Positions 9,012 through 17,565 of a stretch of DNA of 64,000 nt are shown here, piece after piece. The DNA is from Streptomyces zhihengii. GTDB lineage: Bacteria; Actinomycetota; Actinomycetes; Streptomycetales; Streptomycetaceae. The notes beneath the pieces were generated by a model, which ran no database searches, was not told the origin of the DNA, and saw only the letters and a list, made by a program, of their open reading frames with translations. A program made the position numbers and the translations under genes. Location: assembly GCF_016919245.1 (NCBI RefSeq), contig NZ_JAFEJA010000001.1:6348501-6412500 (forward strand). Direction: 5' to 3'. The stretch's first letter is position 1, and the number at the start of each line of letters is the position of its first letter.

Positions 9012-9695
9012 ATGACCGCTCAGGCACACGGCGACGCGATCGAACAGGCATGGCGGGACCTGGTGGCGACGGCCCGCAGGACCGCCGCCGAAGGGCTCGT
9101 CGTCGGCACCTCCGGCAATGTCTCCGTACGAGTGGACGGCGATGTCGTCCTCGTCACCCCCAGCGGTGTCCCCTACGACCGCCTCGGCCCCGGGGACGTC
9201 CTCGGCGTCGGCCTGGACGGCGAGCGGGTCATCGGGTCGGGGGTGCCCACCAGCGAGCTGCCGCTCCACCTGGCGCTGTACCGGGCGACCGGCGCCCGCG
9301 CCGTCGTCCACACCCACGCCGTGCACGCGACGGCCGTCTCCACCCTCGTGTCCGAACTGCCGCCCGTCCACTACATGACCGCCGCCCTCGGCGGCCCCGT
9401 CCGGGTCGCCCCCTACGCCCTCTACGGCACGGCGGAACTGGCCCGGAACATGCTGGCCGCCCTGCGCGACCGCACCGCCTGCCTGCTGGCCAACCACGGC
9501 ACCGTGGCCCACGGCGACACCCTGGACCAGGCGTACGACCGCACGGCCCAGCTCGAATGGATGTGCCGCCTGTGGCTCACGGCCTCCTCGGTCCCCGGCC
9601 GCACCCCCGCGCTGCTCTCCGACTCCCAGCTCGCCGACGCGGCCGGCCGGCTGCGCGACTACGGCCGGCGCCCGCCGGACGCCCCGCCCGCCTGA
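9012..9695 (+). CDS. Class II aldolase/adducin-family protein (L-fuculose-phosphate aldolase-like)
   Basis: Zinc-dependent class II aldolase fold, predicted to cleave a sugar-phosphate (for example L-fuculose-1-phosphate) to dihydroxyacetone phosphate and an aldehyde. The 227-residue protein shows GTSGNVSVR (substrate phosphate site), the zinc motif HTHAVH and a later His in LLANHGTVA, plus the catalytic-acid region TSELPLHLALY. AGGAT lies six bases before the ATG. Related decarboxylases and epimerases (AraD, MtnB) share the fold, so the exact substrate is open. The divergent PiT operon shares its 243-bp upstream region. Confidence 0.85.
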   Translation: MTAQAHGDAIEQAWRDLVATARRTAAEGLVVGTSGNVSVRVDGDVVLVTPSGVPYDRLGPGDVLGVGLDGERVIGSGVPTSELPLHLALYRATGARAVVHTHAVHATAVSTLVSELPPVHYMTAALGGPVRVAPYALYGTAELARNMLAALRDRTACLLANHGTVAHGDTLDQAYDRTAQLEWMCRLWLTASSVPGRTPALLSDSQLADAAGRLRDYGRRPPDAPPA

Positions 9696-9762
9696 CCGGT
9701 CCGGGCCGCCGGGCGGCGGCCGCCGGCTGGCAGACGTCGGCTGCCTTGCCGACACTGGAGCG

Positions 9763-10890
9763 GTGCGCCCGGCTACAGCGACGGCAGCGGCCGTCACCAC
9801 CCTGATCGGCGTCGGCGCGGCCACGGTCGCCGCCGGACGCTACGCCAGCAGCGCCGCGCTCAGAGCGCCCGCCCGACGCGCCCTGCCCGGCGATCCGCGG
9901 CTGACCGTGCACGGGACCGAGCCCGGCAGGATCACGCTCACCCGCAGCCTCGTCTCCCTGCGACCGGGGACCTGGGGCCTCACCGGCTCCGGCGTCCACG
10001 CGGTCGTCGGCCCGGTGATCGACGGGGCCGCGGCCTCGGCCGACACCGTCGTCCGGCGGCTCGACCGGGTCGCCGACGGCGGCCTCGCCCCGGGAGCGCG
10101 GGTCCGGCTCACCCCCCGGCTCCACAAGGGCGACCCGGCCACCGCGCTCGGCATCCCCTACTCCGACGTCCTGGTCCCCGGGGAACTCGGCGCCCTCCCG
10201 GCGTGGATGGTCCCCGGTGCCCGCGGCACCTGGGTGATCACCGTGCACGGGATCGGCACCACCCGTGAGCACCCGCTGAACCTGCTCGGCTTCCTGCGCC
10301 AGCAGCGGTTCCCCGTGCTGAACCTCGCCTACCGCGGCGACGCCGGCGCCCCCCGGCCGCCGGACGGCCTCAGCCACCTCGGCGACTCCGAGTGGCGCGA
10401 CCTGGACGCCGCGATCCGCCACGCCGTGCGGCACGGCGCCGAGCGCGTCGTGGTCCACGGCTGGTCCACCGGCGCGGCGATGGCGCTGCGCGCCGCGGCC
10501 GGCTCGGCGCTGCGCGACCGGATCGCCGGCCTGGTCCTGGACTCGCCCGTGCTGGACTGGGAGGTGACCCTGCGCGCCCTGGTCGCGGCCCGCCGCACGC
10601 CCGCCCCGCTGCTCCCGCTGGCGGTCCGCGCCGCCCAGGGCCGCACCGGAGCACACGCCGGCCGGCTCGCCGGAGCCGCCGACCCCCTGGCCGTCCGCGT
10701 CCCGACGCTGATCTTCCACGGCCCCGGCGACACCCTCGCCCCCTGGGACGGCTCGCGCCGGCTGGCCGGCGAGCGGCCGGACCTGGTCACCCTCCACACC
10801 GTCGACGGAGCCCCGCACGGCGCCATGTGGAACGCCGACCCCGCCCGCTACGAAGAGGTCCTCCGGCGCTTCCTCACCCCCCTGGCGTAG
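9763..10890 (+). CDS. Alpha/beta hydrolase with N-terminal membrane anchor
   Basis: A 375-residue protein with an N-terminal hydrophobic stretch (about 5-30), then a beta-rich region of about 130 residues, then an alpha/beta-hydrolase domain. Visible motifs are the oxyanion-side VHGIGTTREH (about 160-170), the nucleophile elbow VVHGWSTGAA (GxSxG with W and T), an acidic residue in FHGPGDTLAP and the catalytic His in DGAPHGAMW near the end. Start is GTG with GGAG five bases upstream. It probably acts at the membrane or outside it as an esterase or lipase; no substrate can be assigned. A strong terminator hairpin follows. Confidence 0.8.
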   Translation: MRPATATAAAVTTLIGVGAATVAAGRYASSAALRAPARRALPGDPRLTVHGTEPGRITLTRSLVSLRPGTWGLTGSGVHAVVGPVIDGAAASADTVVRRLDRVADGGLAPGARVRLTPRLHKGDPATALGIPYSDVLVPGELGALPAWMVPGARGTWVITVHGIGTTREHPLNLLGFLRQQRFPVLNLAYRGDAGAPRPPDGLSHLGDSEWRDLDAAIRHAVRHGAERVVVHGWSTGAAMALRAAAGSALRDRIAGLVLDSPVLDWEVTLRALVAARRTPAPLLPLAVRAAQGRTGAHAGRLAGAADPLAVRVPTLIFHGPGDTLAPWDGSRRLAGERPDLVTLHTVDGAPHGAMWNADPARYEEVLRRFLTPLA

Positions 10891-10900
10891 GGCGGCCGGC

Positions 10901-10946
10901 GGCACGGGACGGCTCCCGGGGAAGGCCCCGGGAGCCGTCCCGTGCC
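10901..10946. terminator. Perfect 21-bp terminator hairpin
   Basis: The two arms 10901-10921 and 10926-10946 are perfectly complementary around an AAGG loop (GGCACGGGACGGCTCCCGGGG and its complement). There is no clear U-tract, as is common for Streptomyces terminators. It ends the hydrolase transcript; the next same-strand gene starts 43 bases later. Confidence 0.8.
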
Positions 10947-10989
10947 GCTCCGTTTGGGCTTTCGGGCCGTGAGCGGGAAGACTGCTCCC

Positions 10990-12402
10990 GTGACGTCCCG
11001 AAAGCCTGATGAGCAATTGGCGCGCAACTCCAGACTCCGTCTCGTCCGCCCGCGTCCCATGGCCAGTGCGCGACGGGCCGTGACGACCCGGCGTACCCGC
11101 CCGGCGACCCGCCCGCCGGAGGGCACGCCCGCCCCCGCCGAGCTGGCCCGCCAGGCCCGCTCGGTCCTCGCCGACGCCGTGCGCATCGCGCGCTGGGCGG
11201 CCGTCGAACGCGGCCCCGCCGCGGCCCGCTCGGTCCCCGAGGCGCGGCAGCGTGCCGCCGCCGCGCTGGACCTGACCCCGGAGAAGGTGCGCGCGGGCTG
11301 GGACCGCGCACGCCTGGCCGGTCTCATCGAGATGCACGGCGACGCCGCCCGCCCCGGCTGGCGGCTGCATGCCTGGGACCGCGACGACATGGCCGTGCTG
11401 CGCGGCTGGGTGGCCCTCTTCGACGCCTGGTCGCTGGCCCACCCCGCCCCCGCGGACGTGGCCCCCACCGCCGTGGCGGAGGTCGTCGAGGCCGTGCCGC
11501 AGGTGCTCTCCCTGCTCCAGCTCTCGGCCGGCCCCGTCGCGACCGAGACCCTCCTCGACCTGCTCCAGCAGCGCGTGGCCGAACTGCGCGAGGAACGCTG
11601 CGAGGTGCCCCCCGCCAAGGCCGAGCCGGCCAAGGCCGAGCCGGCCAGAGCCGAACCGGCCGGGACGGCGGCCGGCGAGGTCCCGGTGTCGGCGCTGCTC
11701 GACTGGTCCCTCGAAGGGCTCGCCTCCGTGGGGGCCCTGACCCTGGACCGCGGACAGGCCACGCTCACCCCGCTGGGCAACTGGGCGGTGTGGGTCAAGC
11801 TGGAGCAGATCTGCGTCGCCGCGCAGAGCCCGGCCGGCAACATCGAGCAGTCCGCCGAGGACATGCTGCGCGGCTGCGCCCGTCTGACGCCGGGCCCCGC
11901 CCGTGCCGAGTACCGGGCCTGGATCGCGGCCCGCACGGTGGCCGGCGCGGTCGGCGAGCTGCTCGGCGTCGCCCGCGGCGAGGACGCCCTGCTGCGGGGC
12001 CTGGCCTTCGAGGCGCTGCGCGTCGTCGGCGCCCCGGCCGAGGCCGAGGTGCGGGCGGCCGCCGGGGAGCCGTCGCTGCGCCCCTACGTCCTGCTCTGGC
12101 TCGCGGAGTACGACGGCGCCGACCCGGAGGACGCCGCCGACGTCCTCACCCGGGAAGAGGCCACCTGGCTCTGGGTCGACACCGCGGCGGCCGTCGCGGA
12201 CCACGGCGAACCGCAGTTGCTCCTGCGCCACCTGGACTCCGCGGTGCAGGGCACGGTCCCCGCGCTGATCGAGGAGGTCAGGGCCGGCGGGCACCCCCGC
12301 ACCGTCCAGGTGCTCGTGGCGCTCGCGGCCGCCCACCCGGACCCGGCGCTCGCCAAGGCGGTGCGCCGCGCGGCCTTCCAGGTGCACACCGGCGGCGTCT
12401 GA
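10990..12402 (+). CDS. Conserved hypothetical protein with Lys-Ala-Glu-Pro linker
   Basis: A 470-residue, mostly alpha-helical soluble protein with no family that I can name. The N-terminus is Arg-rich; residues about 90-200 look helical (WDRARLAGLIEMHGDAAR, WDRDDMAVLRGWVALFDAW). A repeat (KAEPAKAEPARAEPAG) near residue 215 marks a flexible linker. The C-terminal half has HEAT-like helices (ALIEEVRAGGHPRTVQVLVALAAAHPDPALAKAV). GTG is chosen as start because GGGAAG lies about ten bases upstream and the longer reading would run into the terminator hairpin. The protein could be a scaffold or DNA-associated factor; this is speculation. Confidence 0.75.
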   Translation: MTSRKPDEQLARNSRLRLVRPRPMASARRAVTTRRTRPATRPPEGTPAPAELARQARSVLADAVRIARWAAVERGPAAARSVPEARQRAAAALDLTPEKVRAGWDRARLAGLIEMHGDAARPGWRLHAWDRDDMAVLRGWVALFDAWSLAHPAPADVAPTAVAEVVEAVPQVLSLLQLSAGPVATETLLDLLQQRVAELREERCEVPPAKAEPAKAEPARAEPAGTAAGEVPVSALLDWSLEGLASVGALTLDRGQATLTPLGNWAVWVKLEQICVAAQSPAGNIEQSAEDMLRGCARLTPGPARAEYRAWIAARTVAGAVGELLGVARGEDALLRGLAFEALRVVGAPAEAEVRAAAGEPSLRPYVLLWLAEYDGADPEDAADVLTREEATWLWVDTAAAVADHGEPQLLLRHLDSAVQGTVPALIEEVRAGGHPRTVQVLVALAAAHPDPALAKAVRRAAFQVHTGGV

Positions 12403-12430
12403 CCCGGGCGCGCCGGGGGCGGGCCGGGGT

Positions 12431-12838
12431 CTACGACGACCCCGCCGCCCCGGGCGCGTACGTGCCGAAGCTCCAGATGTTGCCCTCCAGGTCGCGGGCC
12501 ATGTAGTCGCGGGCGCCGTAGTCCTGGTCGGCCGGCGCCGTCACGATCTCGGCGCCCTGCCCGGCGGCCCTCGCGTGGTGCGCGTCCACGTCGTCGACAT
12601 GGACGAAGACCCCGGCCGGGCCGGCGTCCCGCATCAGCCTGTCGAACTCGCTCCCGGTGCCCCGGCTGCCCAGCATCACCATGCCGTTCCCGTGGACGAG
12701 CTCCGCGTGGGCGACGGAGCCGTCCTCGTTCTCGTACATCGCGTGGACGGTGAAACCGAAGGCGTCCGTGAGCTGCCGGACGGCCGCCTTCGCGTCCGCG
12801 TAGACCAGCGTGGGACAGATGTTCGGTGACTGCGGCAT
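12431..12838 (-). CDS. VOC (glyoxalase/bleomycin-resistance) family protein
   Basis: A 135-residue single-subunit VOC protein of the kind that binds small molecules or metals as a dimer. It begins NICPTLVYADAKAAVRQLTDAFGF and ends with the typical metal-ligand strand ARDLEGNIWSFGTYAPG. Intermediate features VAHAELVHGNGMVMLGS and VHVDDVDAHHARAAGQGAEI fit the babbab repeats. The ATG follows GAGGAGCG. No substrate or resistance can be inferred from sequence. It converges on the preceding plus-strand gene. Confidence 0.85.
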   Translation of the reverse strand: MPQSPNICPTLVYADAKAAVRQLTDAFGFTVHAMYENEDGSVAHAELVHGNGMVMLGSRGTGSEFDRLMRDAGPAGVFVHVDDVDAHHARAAGQGAEIVTAPADQDYGARDYMARDLEGNIWSFGTYAPGAAGSS

Positions 12839-12928
12839 GGCGTTCGCTCCTCGCCCGCTCGGCCGGCGGATGTGATCCGGGTCTCAGTCTGGCACCGCCG
12901 TCCGCCGGGCGCGGGCGCGCGCCGGGCC

Positions 12929-13819
12929 TCAGCGGAACGTGTCGCAGCGCGCCATGTCCCCGGTGCGCAGGCCCTGCCGGAACCACGCCTGCCGCTGCTC
13001 GGCCGAACCGTGGGTCCAGGTGTCGGGGGTGACCCGGCCCTGGTAGCGCTGCTGGATCCGGTCGTCGCCCACCGCGGCCGCCGCGTCGAGCCCCTCCAGG
13101 ACGTCCGCCTCGCCGAGCTCGGTCAGCAGCGGCCGTCCCGTCGTCTCGTCGGGGGCCGTCGTCGCGTGCCGTGCCCAGACCCCGGCGTAGCAGTCCGCCT
13201 GGAGCTCCACCCGGACCGCTGCCGACCCGGCGCCCTGCCGGCCGTCCTGCGCGCGCCCGAGGACACCGGTCAGGTTCTGCACGTGGTGGCCGTACTCGTG
13301 GGCGACGACGTACGCCTGCGCGAACGGGCCGCCGGAGGCGCCGAACCGGTCCCGCAGGTCGCCGAAGAAGCCGAGGTCGAGGTAGACCTGCCGGTCCGCG
13401 GGGCAGTAGAAGGGGCCCACCGCCGAGGTGGCGGCCCCGCACCCGGTGCCGGTCCGGCCGGTGAAGAGCACGGTCCTGGCCTCGGTGTACCGGCCCTGGC
13501 GCCGCCGGAACTCGGCGCGCCAGTAGTCCTGCACGCTGTTGACCACCGCCACGATCCGGCAGTCCTCGCGGCTGTTGGCGTCGGAGCCCCGCCGGCAGGC
13601 ACGCGCCACCTCCGCCTGCGAGGACTCGGACACCGCCGGCTCCTCCTCGCCGGACGACAGCCCGAGCTGCTCGGGGCCGACGCCGAAGAGGAGGCCGAGG
13701 ATCAGCGCGACGATCCCGGCGACACCGCCGCCGATCGTGGCCCGGCCGCCGGGCACCCGGCTGCCGCGCACGTCGCGGACCTCGGAGGTGTCCAGGCCGG
13801 CGTCGTCGTCGAACTGCAC
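12929..13819 (-). CDS. Membrane-anchored neutral zinc metallopeptidase (YpfJ-like)
   Basis: A 296-residue protein with an N-terminal acidic segment ([13 protein letters not shown]), one transmembrane helix (about 30-50, [18 protein letters not shown]) and an extracellular domain. The zinc motif [10 protein letters not shown] (HExxH) follows YVVAHE, with a downstream [12 protein letters not shown] providing a likely third ligand and [13 protein letters not shown] upstream. These are hallmarks of the putative neutral zinc metallopeptidase (YpfJ) family. The GTG start with GGAGG seven bases upstream is chosen over a start about 50 codons further upstream, which would add a Pro/Arg-rich, membrane-incompatible extension. 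Substrates are unknown. Confidence 0.85.
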   Translation of the reverse strand: MQFDDDAGLDTSEVRDVRGSRVPGGRATIGGGVAGIVALILGLLFGVGPEQLGLSSGEEEPAVSESSQAEVARACRRGSDANSREDCRIVAVVNSVQDYWRAEFRRRQGRYTEARTVLFTGRTGTGCGAATSAVGPFYCPADRQVYLDLGFFGDLRDRFGASGGPFAQAYVVAHEYGHHVQNLTGVLGRAQDGRQGAGSAAVRVELQADCYAGVWARHATTAPDETTGRPLLTELGEADVLEGLDAAAAVGDDRIQQRYQGRVTPDTWTHGSAEQRQAWFRQGLRTGDMARCDTFR

Positions 13820-14005
13820 GGGCGGCCTCCGCTCCTCGGCGGCGGACGCCCGCCACTCCCGGCGAGTATCGGCCGCGGCGCCCCGGCCCGCCGCCCGCGC
13901 CCCGGTACGACCCGGCCCGCGCGGGGCGCGCACGGGCGCCGCCGGACGCGGCGTGGCGCCGGTCACGGTGCGCCCGACCCCGGAAAAACACTTGCCGTGC
14001 CCCGT

Positions 14006-14011
14006 TAGACT
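14006..14011 (+). promoter_or_regulatory. Candidate -10 element (TAGACT) of the ABC-F leader
   Basis: TAGACT is a good Streptomyces housekeeping -10 hexamer. Six bases separate it from the ATG of the 7-codon leader, so transcription would start on or next to that ATG, giving a leaderless mRNA. No convincing -35 hexamer is visible at 17-19 bases. Confidence 0.55.
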
Positions 14012-14017
14012 GGCCGT

Positions 14018-14041
14018 ATGGCAATTCTCCTTGTGCCTTAG
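14018..14041 (+). CDS. Candidate leader peptide MAILLVP upstream of the ABC-F gene
   Basis: A 7-codon reading frame ATG GCA ATT CTC CTT GTG CCT TAG, placed where a leaderless transcript from the TAGACT box would begin. Its stop overlaps the first base of a GACGGCG/CGCCGTC inverted repeat, and a second small hairpin covers the GGAG ribosome site of the ABC-F gene. The geometry is that of a ribosome-monitored attenuator. GCA, ATT, CTT and CCT are uncommon codons in this genome, which could favour pausing. No translation evidence exists beyond the sequence. Confidence 0.5.
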   Translation: MAILLVP

Positions 14042-14095
14042 ACGGCGTCGAAGCGTCGCTCACCCGTCCCTTCCGCCGTCCAGACCGCCCTGGAG
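14041..14095 (+). promoter_or_regulatory. Candidate attenuator hairpins before the ABC-F start
   Basis: GACGGCG (14041-14047) can pair with CGCCGTC (14074-14080). CCAG (14080-14083) can pair with CTGG (14090-14093), which hides part of the GGAG ribosome site at 14092-14095, nine bases before the GTG. GACGG could alternatively pair with CCGTC at 14064-14068. The structures share bases and so are at least partly mutually exclusive. Confidence 0.45.
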
Positions 14096-14104
14096 TCTTC
14101 CCCC

Positions 14105-15703
14105 GTGATCACCGCATCCGGTATCGAGCTGCGCGCAGGTGCGCGCGTCCTCATCGAATCCGCCTCCTTCCGCATCGCCAAGGGCGACCGCATCGGCCTC
14201 GTCGGCCGCAACGGAGCCGGCAAGACCACCCTCACCAAGTGCCTGGCCGGCGAGGGCATCCCCGCGGCCGGCACCATCGCCCGCTCCGGCGAGGTCGGCT
14301 ACCTCCCGCAGGACCCCCGCACCGGCGACCTCGACGTGCTGGCCCGCGACCGCATCCTGTCCGCCCGCGGCCTGGACACCCTCATCCGCAAGATGCGGAT
14401 GAACGAGGAGCGCATCGCCACCGGCCAGGGCGCCACCCGCGACAAGGCGCTGCGCCAGTACGAGCGCCAGGAGACCGAGTTCCTGACCAAGGGCGGGTAC
14501 GCCGCCGAGGCCGAGGCCGCCACCATCGCCGCCGCGCTGGGCCTGCCCGACCGGGTGCTCGGCCAGCCGCTGCACACCCTCTCCGGCGGTCAGCGCCGCC
14601 GCGTCGAGCTCGCCCGGATCCTCTTCTCGGACGCCGACACCCTGCTCCTCGACGAGCCGACGAACCACCTCGACGCCGACTCGATCGTCTGGCTGCGCGA
14701 CTACCTGAAGACCTACCGCGGCGGATTCATCGTCATCTCCCACGACGTCGACCTCGTCGAGACGGTCGTCAACAAGGTCTTCTACCTGGACGCCAACCGC
14801 TCCCAGATCGACGTCTACAACATGGGCTGGAAGCTCTACCAGGCACAGCGGGAGGCCGACGAGAAGCGCCGCAAGCGAGAGCGCCAGAACGCCGAGAAGA
14901 AGGCCGCCGCGCTCAACTCGCAGGCCGACAAGATGCGCGCCAAGGCCACCAAGACCGTCGCCGCGCAGAACATGGCCCGCCGCGCCGAGCGGCTGCTGGC
15001 CGGCCTCGACGACGTCCGGGTCGCCGACAAGGTCGCCAAGCTCCGCTTCCCCGAGCCCGCGCCCTGCGGGAAGACGCCGCTGACGGCCGAGGGCCTCTCC
15101 AAGTCCTACGGCTCCCTGGAGATCTTCACCGACGTCGACCTGGCCATCGACAAGGGCTCCCGGGTCGTCATCCTCGGCCTCAACGGCGCGGGCAAGACCA
15201 CCCTGCTGCGGCTGCTCGCCGGGGTGGAGCAGCCGGACACCGGCCAGGTCACCCCGGGCCACGGCCTCAAGCTCGGCTACTACGCCCAGGAGCACGAGAC
15301 CCTGGACCCGGACCGCACGGTCCTGGAGAACATGCGCTCCTCCGCGCCCGACCTCGACCTCGTCGAGGTGCGCAAGACCCTCGGCTCGTTCCTCTTCTCC
15401 GGCGACGACGTCGACAAGCCGGCCGGTGTGCTCTCCGGCGGCGAGAAGACCCGTCTCGCTCTCGCCACCCTGGTCGTCTCCTCGGCGAACGTCCTGCTCC
15501 TCGACGAGCCCACCAACAACCTCGACCCGGCCAGCCGCGAGGAGATCCTCGGGGCGCTGCGCACCTACAAGGGCGCGGTCATCCTCGTCACCCACGACGA
15601 GGGCGCCGTCGAGGCGCTGGAGCCGGAGCGGATCATCCTGCTGCCGGACGGCGTGGAGGACCTGTGGGGCGCGGACTACGCGGATCTGGTCGCCCTCGCC
15701 TGA
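14105..15703 (+). CDS. ABC-F family ATPase (ribosome-associated type)
   Basis: A 532-residue protein with two ABC nucleotide-binding domains and no membrane segment, as in ABC-F factors that bind the ribosomal E site. Domain 1 has GRNGAGKTT, LSGGQRRRVELARIL and LLLDEPTNHLD. Domain 2 has GLNGAGKTT, LSGGEKTRLALATL and LLLDEPTNNLD. The inter-domain linker (about 245-305) is a Lys/Arg/Gln-rich helical pair (EKRRKRERQNAEKKAAAL). The second signature and the short linker resemble housekeeping rather than resistance ABC-Fs, but antibiotic protection cannot be excluded. The GTG start with GGAG nine bases upstream gives the usual N-terminus ITASGIELRAGARVLIE. A leader peptide and hairpins precede it. 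Confidence 0.92.
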   Translation: MITASGIELRAGARVLIESASFRIAKGDRIGLVGRNGAGKTTLTKCLAGEGIPAAGTIARSGEVGYLPQDPRTGDLDVLARDRILSARGLDTLIRKMRMNEERIATGQGATRDKALRQYERQETEFLTKGGYAAEAEAATIAAALGLPDRVLGQPLHTLSGGQRRRVELARILFSDADTLLLDEPTNHLDADSIVWLRDYLKTYRGGFIVISHDVDLVETVVNKVFYLDANRSQIDVYNMGWKLYQAQREADEKRRKRERQNAEKKAAALNSQADKMRAKATKTVAAQNMARRAERLLAGLDDVRVADKVAKLRFPEPAPCGKTPLTAEGLSKSYGSLEIFTDVDLAIDKGSRVVILGLNGAGKTTLLRLLAGVEQPDTGQVTPGHGLKLGYYAQEHETLDPDRTVLENMRSSAPDLDLVEVRKTLGSFLFSGDDVDKPAGVLSGGEKTRLALATLVVSSANVLLLDEPTNNLDPASREEILGALRTYKGAVILVTHDEGAVEALEPERIILLPDGVEDLWGADYADLVALA

Positions 15704-16054
15704 CGCGGACGGGGCTCCCCGGGGGCCGATGATCCACTCCGTCTGGATCATTCGGCCTACGTCTGCTCCGTCATCTGTGTGAGGACGTCTCGTACCACGG
15801 CGTGGCGCCTGGCGGACGCCTGCGCTCCGCCCCCTCCCGGGCGCCCGCCGGTGAAGGCGTCGCTGACCAGCAATTTCGGCCCGGCGGCTGGATCTTTTCG
15901 GCGGCACACATGAATGGAAGATGGCGTTCCGCTCGTGGCGGCCGGCCGTCCCGTCCCCAAGCGTTCCGTACTGACCCTGTCGAATGGGTGGCCAGGATGC
16001 CCGGGAGGGGTGATCATGAGAAGTCCAGAGCGCACTTCCCATGAGGAGGCACGG
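15704..16054. other. Gap with a GATC-containing inverted repeat upstream of gbn
   Basis: No convincing gene. ATGATCCA (15729-15736) and TGGATCAT (15744-15751) form a perfect 8-bp inverted repeat around 7 bases, each arm holding a GATC. Further GATC sites lie in CTGGATCTTTT near 15890 and TGATCATGA near 16012. Short frames such as a 17-codon one starting in the repeat lack a ribosome site. The region probably holds the ABC-F gene end and the gbn promoter. Confidence 0.6.
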
Positions 16055-16276
16055 GTGGCCGAGACTCTGAAGAAGGGCAGCCGGGTGACCGGCGCCGCGC
16101 GCGACAAGCTCGCGGCAGACCTGAAGAAGAAGTACGACTCCGGGGCGAGCATCCGGGCGCTGGCCGAGGAAACCGGCCGCTCCTACGGATTCGTCCATCG
16201 GATGCTGAGTGAGTCCGGAGTCGTCCTGCGTGGACGTGGCGGAGCGACGCGGGGCAAGAAGGCCGCGTCGGCCTGA
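16055..16276 (+). CDS. gbn: Gbn, small GATC-binding nucleoid-associated helix-turn-helix protein
   Basis: A 73-residue basic protein (ETLKKGSRVTGAARDKLAADLKKKYDSGASIRALAEETGRS... read in pieces) with a single helix-turn-helix at about 30-52 (ASIRALAEETGRSYGFVHRM) and a Gly/Arg/Lys tail (LRGRGGATRGKK). From memory it is near-identical to SCO1839 of S. coelicolor, described as Gbn, a nucleoid protein that binds GATC-centred sites and affects development and antibiotic production. The GTG start with GAGGAGG eight bases upstream is chosen over a longer frame whose extra 47 residues have no support. Nearby GATC sites suggest self-regulation. Confidence 0.9.
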   Translation: MAETLKKGSRVTGAARDKLAADLKKKYDSGASIRALAEETGRSYGFVHRMLSESGVVLRGRGGATRGKKAASA

Positions 16277-16327
16277 TCTCCGTATCGGCAGAAAGGCTCC
16301 TTCGGTACACCGGTTCTTCTGCGGTGG

Positions 16328-16359
16328 CCACCCGGGCGGCCGGACGGCTCCCCGGGTGG
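16328..16359. terminator. Imperfect terminator hairpin after gbn
   Basis: CCACCCGGG (16328-16336) and CCCGGGTGG (16351-16359) form a 9-bp stem around 14 bases. It lies about 50 bases past the gbn stop and before the next gene. Confidence 0.5.
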
Positions 16360-16415
16360 TTACTGTGCAGTAGCTCATTTTCACGGGCATGACTGCACCG
16401 AACCGGAGGCGTCCC

Positions 16416-17207
16416 ATGACTTCGCTCGACCCTGTGCTGGACAAGGACGGCGTACGACTCACCGTCGACGGCGCCGTCGCCACGGTGACCCTGACCAAGC
16501 CGGACAAGCGCAACGCCCAGGACTTCGCGCTGTGGCGGGCGTTGACGCAGGCCGGCCGGTCGCTGCCGGGCGACGTGCGGGTCGTGGTGCTGCGCGGCGA
16601 GGGCAAGTCCTTCTCCGCCGGCCTCGACCGGCAGGCGTTCACCCCCGAGGGTTTCGACGGCGAGCCGTCGTTCATCGACCTGGCACGCGGGTCCGACGCG
16701 GAGACCGACGCGGCCATCGCCGGGTTCCAGGAGGCGTTCACCTGGTGGCGGCGGCCGGACATCGTCACGATCGCCGCCGTCCAGGGCCATGCGATCGGCG
16801 CGGGCTTCCAGCTCGCCCTCGCCTGCGACCTGCGGGTCGTCGCCGAGGACGTGCAGTTCGCCATGCGCGAGACCGCGCTCGGCCTGGTGCCAGACCTGAC
16901 GGGCACCCACCCCCTGGTGTCCCTCGTCGGCTACGCCCGCGCGCTGGAGATCTGCGCGACGGGACGCTTCGTCCACGCCGAGGAGGCCGAGCGCACCGGT
17001 CTCGCCAACCTCGTCGTCCCCGCGGAGGAGCTCGACGCCGCCGTCCGCGACCTCGCCGCGGCGCTCCTCGCCGCGCCCCGCGACGCCGTCGTCGAGACCA
17101 AGGCCCTGCTCCAGGGCGCGGCCGGCCGCGGCTACGACGAACAGCGCGCCGCCGAGCGCGCCGCGCAGACCCGCCGGCTGCGCGACCTCGCCGGCCTCTC
17201 CGACTGA
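16416..17207 (+). CDS. Enoyl-CoA hydratase/isomerase family protein
   Basis: Crotonase-fold enzyme of 263 residues acting on acyl-CoA thioesters in fatty-acid breakdown or secondary metabolism. The oxyanion-hole strands are visible as VTLTKPDKRNAQ / GKSFSAGLDRQ and VQGHAIGAGFQLALACDLRVVAED. The usual catalytic Glu position in the second loop reads ETALGLVPDLTGT, where an Asp replaces the common second Glu, so a hydratase activity is likely but not certain. ATG with GGAGGCG six bases upstream is preferred over an ATG nine codons earlier. It stands alone between gbn and the Asp23 cluster. Confidence 0.88.
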   Translation: MTSLDPVLDKDGVRLTVDGAVATVTLTKPDKRNAQDFALWRALTQAGRSLPGDVRVVVLRGEGKSFSAGLDRQAFTPEGFDGEPSFIDLARGSDAETDAAIAGFQEAFTWWRRPDIVTIAAVQGHAIGAGFQLALACDLRVVAEDVQFAMRETALGLVPDLTGTHPLVSLVGYARALEICATGRFVHAEEAERTGLANLVVPAEELDAAVRDLAAALLAAPRDAVVETKALLQGAAGRGYDEQRAAERAAQTRRLRDLAGLSD

Positions 17208-17565
17208 CCGGACCCCTCCGGCACGGACACCGGCCCTCCGGCCCGCCGGACGCCTCCGGCGCGGCGGCGGGCTTCTCGGCGCGGATGGACCGGACGCCTC
17301 CGCAGGCGGCCCGCCCGGCCCGCCGGACGCCTCCGGTTCCGGAGCGGACCCCGTGGCCCGGACGCGCGGCGGCATCGCCGTGCGCCCGGGCCTTCCGTGT
17401 GTCCGGGCCCCCCGATCAGGTGCCGTTTCCCCGGCCCGCCGCATTGCCGGAGCGGGACGGGGCACCCGCACTTAATGTGGGCACGGGGCCGTGCTCCGTG
17501 TCCTGGCGGACACGGGACGGGATCAGGCCCGGGGGAGGAAGTCCACGCCCGGAAAGGATCACGTG
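17208..17565. other. GC-rich gap with short direct repeats
   Basis: No gene is supported in this 358-bp stretch. GGCCCGCCGGACGCCTCCGG occurs at 17240-17259 and again at 17317-17336, with a partial copy (CCGGACGCCTCCG) near 17290. The 3' part must contain the promoter of the Asp23 cluster; a CACTTAATGTGGG stretch near 17470 is the only AT-containing candidate, and I assign no hexamers. Confidence 0.5.

Noticed and set aside
15728..15781. 17-codon frame beginning in the GATC inverted repeat, as a possible leader peptide
   Set aside because: No ribosome site or -10 box at the right distance, and the symmetric repeat itself creates a similar frame on the other strand.
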